Both the position numbers and the translations under genes were made by a program. From JADJLQ01 sp044227925 (GTDB lineage: Bacteria > Bacteroidota > Bacteroidia > Chitinophagales > Saprospiraceae): a stretch of DNA of 64,000 nt. The DNA is taken from positions 62,001 to 126,000 of the forward strand of contig JBGAVW010000005.1 of NCBI GenBank assembly GCA_044227925.1. Direction: 5' to 3'. The notes under the pieces are model-generated. The model did no database searches, was not told where the DNA came from, and was given only the letters and a program-made list of their open reading frames with translations. This document shows positions 60,598 to 64,000 of the stretch, piece by piece. Positions within the stretch are counted from its first letter, which is position 1. Each line of letters starts with the position of its first letter.

Positions 60598-61071
60598 TTA
60601 TAAAGAAGTAGCATGGGTATTAGCTTTAAAAGTGAAGTATTTCTGCAGCAAATAGTTTAAAATAAGCATGATTACGGTTGAAAACACATAGGCTACCATG
60701 GGTTGAATGGAGATGAATACAATCAACCCTTTGGTAATCAGATAGTCACTAAACTGTCCCTGAGCGGATACGAGTACATATTTTCCAAATTGTTTTTGAG
60801 TCTCTTTTTTTTCGGTGGATGCCTCTGTAAAAGCAAAGTTTTTACTTAACCAAAAGCCAGTGAGCACACTAATGATAAAAGAAATTACAGTAGCTATTTC
60901 TACTGCCAGGAATGACTTTTTGAATGTGAGGAAGAACAAAAAAAACAACCCGATGTTCAGGCCGGTATTAATTGCTCCTACTGTCAGGTAAGCGTAAACC
61001 TGGTAAGGAAAAAAATTGCGGAAAAGGGGATAAAACTCTTTAAGCAACCGATGTATTAAATTTTTGATCAT
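60598..61071 (-). CDS. GtrA family membrane protein
   Basis: A 157-residue protein with four hydrophobic helices and the GtrA pattern YLTVGAINTGLNIGLFF, VISVLTGFWLSKNFAF and LNYLLQKYFTF. GtrA proteins are thought to flip or present lipid-linked sugars for envelope glycans. It overlaps the 3' end of the glycosyltransferase gene by 32 bp, so the two are almost certainly expressed together and probably act on the same sugar product. Confidence 0.9.
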   Translation of the reverse strand: MIKNLIHRLLKEFYPLFRNFFPYQVYAYLTVGAINTGLNIGLFFLFFLTFKKSFLAVEIATVISFIISVLTGFWLSKNFAFTEASTEKKETQKQFGKYVLVSAQGQFSDYLITKGLIVFISIQPMVAYVFSTVIMLILNYLLQKYFTFKANTHATSL

Positions 61072-62266
61072 AGGATTGAAGAGTTTTAACGGAGGATTTA
61101 ATCAATTTTTTTGCGTGTGACAGATACCACTCGGCCAATTCATTCATTGGCAAACCTTTGGCAGCAGCGTAGTTTATATCTTCATACCTCTTCCTTTCAG
61201 AAGGGTTCATCACCAAACTTGCAACAGCATCAGCCAGGCTTTCCGGGTTTTCAATTTCAAAATAGGCACCACCATAGCCTTCCTCCTCAACTACTCTTTC
61301 CAGATCATCGATTTTGGGTAATACGCATGCTCTTGCATAACTTCCGGCCTGGTGCAAGATTCCTGAGCTACCGGTAGTGGTGGTATAGGGAAAAATGACC
61401 AATGTGCTTTCTTTGAATATAGATTCAACTTTTTCTTCCGGTACATAACCTGTGTAAACCACATTTTTAAGGTCGCTGTATTTCTTTTTTACTCCTTCCA
61501 GATATCCTTTTACATTGGGGTTGTCGGTGCCTGCTATGGTGACTTTAAAATTTTTATCGGGAAACCGTTTTTGCAATATTTTCAGTGATTCTATTATTAC
61601 TTCTACTTTTTTATAGGTACCGAACTTGCCAAAGGCCATAAGGTTGTATTCTGTGGGGAAGTCGGGTAAATGACTTCGGGTAGGCAATTCAAAATTTCCA
61701 TGTGGTAATAAGACCACATGATCTGACTTATACTTTTTTCTTATAATATCTACATACTGAGATATGGTCAGTCCTACCAAATCAGCTTTAAGAATGAATT
61801 TGGTCAATTCCGTGCCGATTCGCAGAAAGAGTTTTTCTTTCCATTTACTGCCGGCCATACCGATACTATCCAATTTTACAGTCTCAGTGATGTTGTGCAG
61901 GATGATGATCGATGGAATTCCTATTAATTTACAAACCCAGGGTGTAAGTAAACCCAATGCTGCCGGTACTTTGCCTTCGCCAAAGGTCATAAACTGGAGG
62001 TTCATAATTACGATATCTGGCTTTAGCTCTCTTATTTTCTGTATTATCTGTACAGATGCGAGTATACTATTAAAATTCCAGCAGGGGTGGATAGTGATGC
62101 CTTCGGTAGCATATTTCTGATACTCATTGTTGTTTTTTAGATTATTGGTAAGTATGTGTATTTCCTCGACTTCTGGCTTGCCAATAAAGCTTCTGATTAA
62201 ATGATATCCATATTCATTTAGTGTAACCTGGCTAGGTGGATATGGAGACACGAATGCAATTTTCAT
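61040..62266 (-). CDS. Group 1 (GT4-type) glycosyltransferase
   Basis: A 408-residue GT-B fold glycosyltransferase. The N-terminal half opens MKIAFVSPYPPSQVTLNEYG. The C-terminal half holds LMAFGKFGTYKKVEVIIESLK, a VYTGYVPEEKVESIF segment and the nucleotide-sugar EX7E-type region near SGILHQAGSYARACVLP and LERVVEEEG. Donor and acceptor are unknown. I start at 62266, because the in-frame ATG 28 codons earlier adds a non-conserved stretch. It overlaps GtrA and lies 147 bp downstream of an unknown membrane-anchored protein on the same strand. Confidence 0.9.
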   Translation of the reverse strand: MKIAFVSPYPPSQVTLNEYGYHLIRSFIGKPEVEEIHILTNNLKNNNEYQKYATEGITIHPCWNFNSILASVQIIQKIRELKPDIVIMNLQFMTFGEGKVPAALGLLTPWVCKLIGIPSIIILHNITETVKLDSIGMAGSKWKEKLFLRIGTELTKFILKADLVGLTISQYVDIIRKKYKSDHVVLLPHGNFELPTRSHLPDFPTEYNLMAFGKFGTYKKVEVIIESLKILQKRFPDKNFKVTIAGTDNPNVKGYLEGVKKKYSDLKNVVYTGYVPEEKVESIFKESTLVIFPYTTTTGSSGILHQAGSYARACVLPKIDDLERVVEEEGYGGAYFEIENPESLADAVASLVMNPSERKRYEDINYAAAKGLPMNELAEWYLSHAKKLIKSSVKTLQSYDQKFNTSVA

Positions 62267-62326
62267 AATTATTAATTTGTGTATGGTATGCCACTCTCTG
62301 GACAATTTACTTGCCAATAATACAAG

Positions 62327-62343
62327 TATCTGTAATACAGATA
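62327..62343. promoter_or_regulatory. Perfect 17-bp palindrome before the glycosyltransferase gene
   Basis: TATCTGTAATACAGATA, 8-bp arms around one central base, 61 bp upstream of the glycosyltransferase ATG. No T-run follows, so it looks like an operator for a dimeric regulator. Regulator unknown. Confidence 0.35.
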
Positions 62344-62413
62344 TATACACAACTAATAATTATAAATCAATCCAATAATTGGAATACTGAGCCTTTTATT
62401 CTAAAATATGGAA

Positions 62414-62959
62414 TCACTGGTCTGATCCACCCAGCCACGACAAAGCATCGATTCGCCAATGATCGCCCTGAAAAAGGAGTACCACAGCCACATGATATTT
62501 GCACGTACGGATAAGGCCTGAATTGCTGAATTGTAAAATTACATTGCTGTCTACTGCAGTACAAACCAAAGCATCAGATGCCCAATTTTTTATATGCAAT
62601 TCGTGATGCAGATCTTTTCGGATCACTGGAGAAGGCAAAGGACCATCATGATGCCGGTTGATTTGGGAAAACCAGTTTTCTGTATAATACTCTTTACCTA
62701 TTTCAACTTCGTTGGTATTGTAAAGATGATTGAGGTGAGCCCAGATATTGGAATAATCCTGCTTTAAAAGTGCGAGCTGCAAGTCATCCGGAGTATAAAC
62801 AGACTCGCAAAATACATCAATATGGGTACGATGGTCCGTGGCAATTTGATCATGTTGAAGGAATATAGGCAATTCTTTTTGTTCTTCTGAGATCCGAACT
62901 TTGAGCCAAAATAATGCAATCATCAGGCAAACCAACGCAATAAAAAGGATTCGCATCAT
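62414..62959 (-). CDS. Membrane-anchored protein of unknown function
   Basis: A 181-residue protein with one N-terminal hydrophobic segment (MRILFIALVCLMIALFWL) and a soluble domain facing the periplasm. The C-terminal part (LQFSNSGLIRTCKYHVAVVLLFQGDHWRIDALSWLGG) has beta-strand character of the sort seen in NTF2-like or DUF4440-like folds, but I do not claim a family. Its start codon overlaps the stop of the upstream lipoprotein gene (ATGA), so they are translationally coupled. Confidence 0.6.
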   Translation of the reverse strand: MMRILFIALVCLMIALFWLKVRISEEQKELPIFLQHDQIATDHRTHIDVFCESVYTPDDLQLALLKQDYSNIWAHLNHLYNTNEVEIGKEYYTENWFSQINRHHDGPLPSPVIRKDLHHELHIKNWASDALVCTAVDSNVILQFSNSGLIRTCKYHVAVVLLFQGDHWRIDALSWLGGSDQ

Positions 62960-63792
62960 TGGTTTTTAAGTATTATTTCTTGTGAATTGCGATCCCCAAT
63001 TTGAACATGAAGTACATATTCTTCATTGGAGGAAGGTATAGTTACCTGAGCAAAACCTTCTCTACAGGCTTTCTCCAACCTACGATATATTTCTTGTTGG
63101 TCCCGATAGATAAAAACGACGAGTGTTCCATCAGCCAGCTGATTTTGAAACCGATCTTTGAGCGGACCGGCAGTGATTTTATAGATATTTTGTTTTACAT
63201 CTATCGTATGTACCAGATTAATCACTTCCACTGATCCGGGTTGAACATAAAATGAAGAAATGGGTTTGTTTTCTTGAGCCTGGTATATTCCTGCTTTAGG
63301 AGTGATTTCGAGTATTTTTTCAAAAAACAAATTGGGGGAGACCGTATCCGTGACAATATTTCGCCATTGATCGATTTTATGGACAATACTTTGTTGGTTA
63401 AGACTGGAATCCGGATTTACGGTTTTGGGAGACCGATAATCTATCACCGTAATCTTGCCCGGATCGTTGTTTTTCAATAAAAGGGAATAAAAATATTTCT
63501 TACCGGATCCGGTATGCTCCAATATCAGTTCTGCAGGACCTTCTACCAGGCCTGCATTATTTTTTATTCTAAAAACCAAATGGTCCTGGTATACTTTTCT
63601 TTGCAAGGGTATGGGTTGGATAAAACTGGTAAGCACAGCCACCCATTCGGCAGAGTTTGTTTTAATTATAAGGCTGTCAGTAGGAGCGTGGATTATCGAT
63701 GTTCTATTGATCCATATAGGCTGATCTTCAAGATCCCTGCAACCCAACCAGATAAGAAAATAAATGCCAAGTGTATAAAATCGGATCATCAT
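62956..63792 (-). CDS. Lipoprotein of unknown function
   Basis: A 278-residue protein with a lipoprotein signal (MIRFYTLGIYFLIWLGC). The mature part is beta-rich (for example SLIIKTNSAEWVAVL, GPAELILEHTGSGKKYFYSLLL, SFYVQPGSVEVINLVHTIDV) and the C-terminal EEYVLHVQIGDRNSQEIIL is Ig-like in pattern. No family is recognised. It overlaps both neighbours by 4 bp, placing it in one transcription unit with the flanking genes. Confidence 0.6.
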   Translation of the reverse strand: MMIRFYTLGIYFLIWLGCRDLEDQPIWINRTSIIHAPTDSLIIKTNSAEWVAVLTSFIQPIPLQRKVYQDHLVFRIKNNAGLVEGPAELILEHTGSGKKYFYSLLLKNNDPGKITVIDYRSPKTVNPDSSLNQQSIVHKIDQWRNIVTDTVSPNLFFEKILEITPKAGIYQAQENKPISSFYVQPGSVEVINLVHTIDVKQNIYKITAGPLKDRFQNQLADGTLVVFIYRDQQEIYRRLEKACREGFAQVTIPSSNEEYVLHVQIGDRNSQEIILKNQ

Positions 63793-64000
63793 TGAAGATA
63801 GATCTCTTGGTTAATAAAACAATGTGGTAATATGGCTATTCCATAATTTGCGTTAGCCACCCCATCAGCCGACAAGGGAGCAGAGGTGCGAGGTTGGCCA
63901 TTGATAAATAAAGTGATTGGAATTTCCGCCATCCGCTGAGCGGTGGTTTGTATTTTTTGAAATGTATGTATAAAACTGGAGTTCAATCCACTGCGTACGG
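63789..64000 (-). CDS. C-terminal end of an unidentified protein (partial)
   Basis: An open frame enters from the right edge and ends at 63789, overlapping the start of the lipoprotein gene by 4 bp. About 69 residues are visible, including ITLFINGQPRTSAPLSADGVANANYGIAILPHCFIN, with no recognised family. It is the most upstream visible gene of the coupled unit on this strand; the rest lies outside the window. Confidence 0.5.
   Translation of the reverse strand, partial: VRSGLNSSFIHTFQKIQTTAQRMAEIPITLFINGQPRTSAPLSADGVANANYGIAILPHCFINQEIYLQ

Overview
The window reads as chromosomal core sequence of a Bacteroidota bacterium, most likely in or near the Saprospiraceae. The lineage call is inference. 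It rests on the 16S rRNA sequence, promoters of the TTTG-N18/20-TAnnTTTG type, near-absence of Shine-Dalgarno sites, many exported lipoproteins, and two very large proteins with type IX secretion (T9SS) sorting domains.

Layout. 1-6.2 kb: the tail of an unidentified gene, dapA, then a minus-strand block with acpP, fabF, rnc, a GMC oxidoreductase with iron-sulfur-type cysteines, and the broken remnant of its small subunit. 6.3-15 kb: pyk, then a tight five-gene run (TPR protein, DUF4292 lipoprotein, hflX, M29 aminopeptidase, unknown lipoprotein), then a head-GIN lipoprotein. 15.2-22.4 kb: rpsA and a complete rRNA operon (16S-23S-5S) with no tRNA genes in its spacer; promoter, processing stems and terminator are all visible. 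22.4-31.7 kb: dnaX (with an A10 slippage site), pyrD, argS, glnS, tmRNA and priA. 31.7-35.4 kb: a trypsin-like protease, an exported amidohydrolase and a DUF4056 protein. 35.5-49 kb: a 2260-residue T9SS repeat protein, lysS, and a roughly 1600-residue T9SS metallopeptidase with nine CARDB repeats. 49-53.2 kb: SET-domain protein, second exported amidohydrolase, exported URO-D-like protein and an MFS transporter. 53.5-57.3 kb: a short DnaE-type polymerase behind a possible operator, and a decayed MazEF toxin-antitoxin pair. 57.3-64 kb: minus-strand envelope genes: a four-gene response regulator/DUF4184/STAS/TPR-barrel operon, a GtrA/glycosyltransferase pair, and two unknown exported proteins.

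How the parts fit. Much of the window serves translation (rRNAs, S1, ArgRS, GlnRS, LysRS, tmRNA, HflX, RNase III) and replication or repair (DnaX, PriA, DnaE). rpsA and the rRNA operon have promoters of identical geometry. RNase III is encoded about 13 kb from an rRNA operon whose flanks form the double-stranded stems it would be expected to cut. No phage, insertion sequence, CRISPR array or complete defence system was seen. The most interesting items are the dnaX slippage site, the response regulator/STAS/TPR-barrel operon, the decayed MazEF pair, the tandem 720-bp blocks in the giant T9SS gene, and the exported URO-D-like protein. None of these is demonstrated to be a new system from sequence alone.
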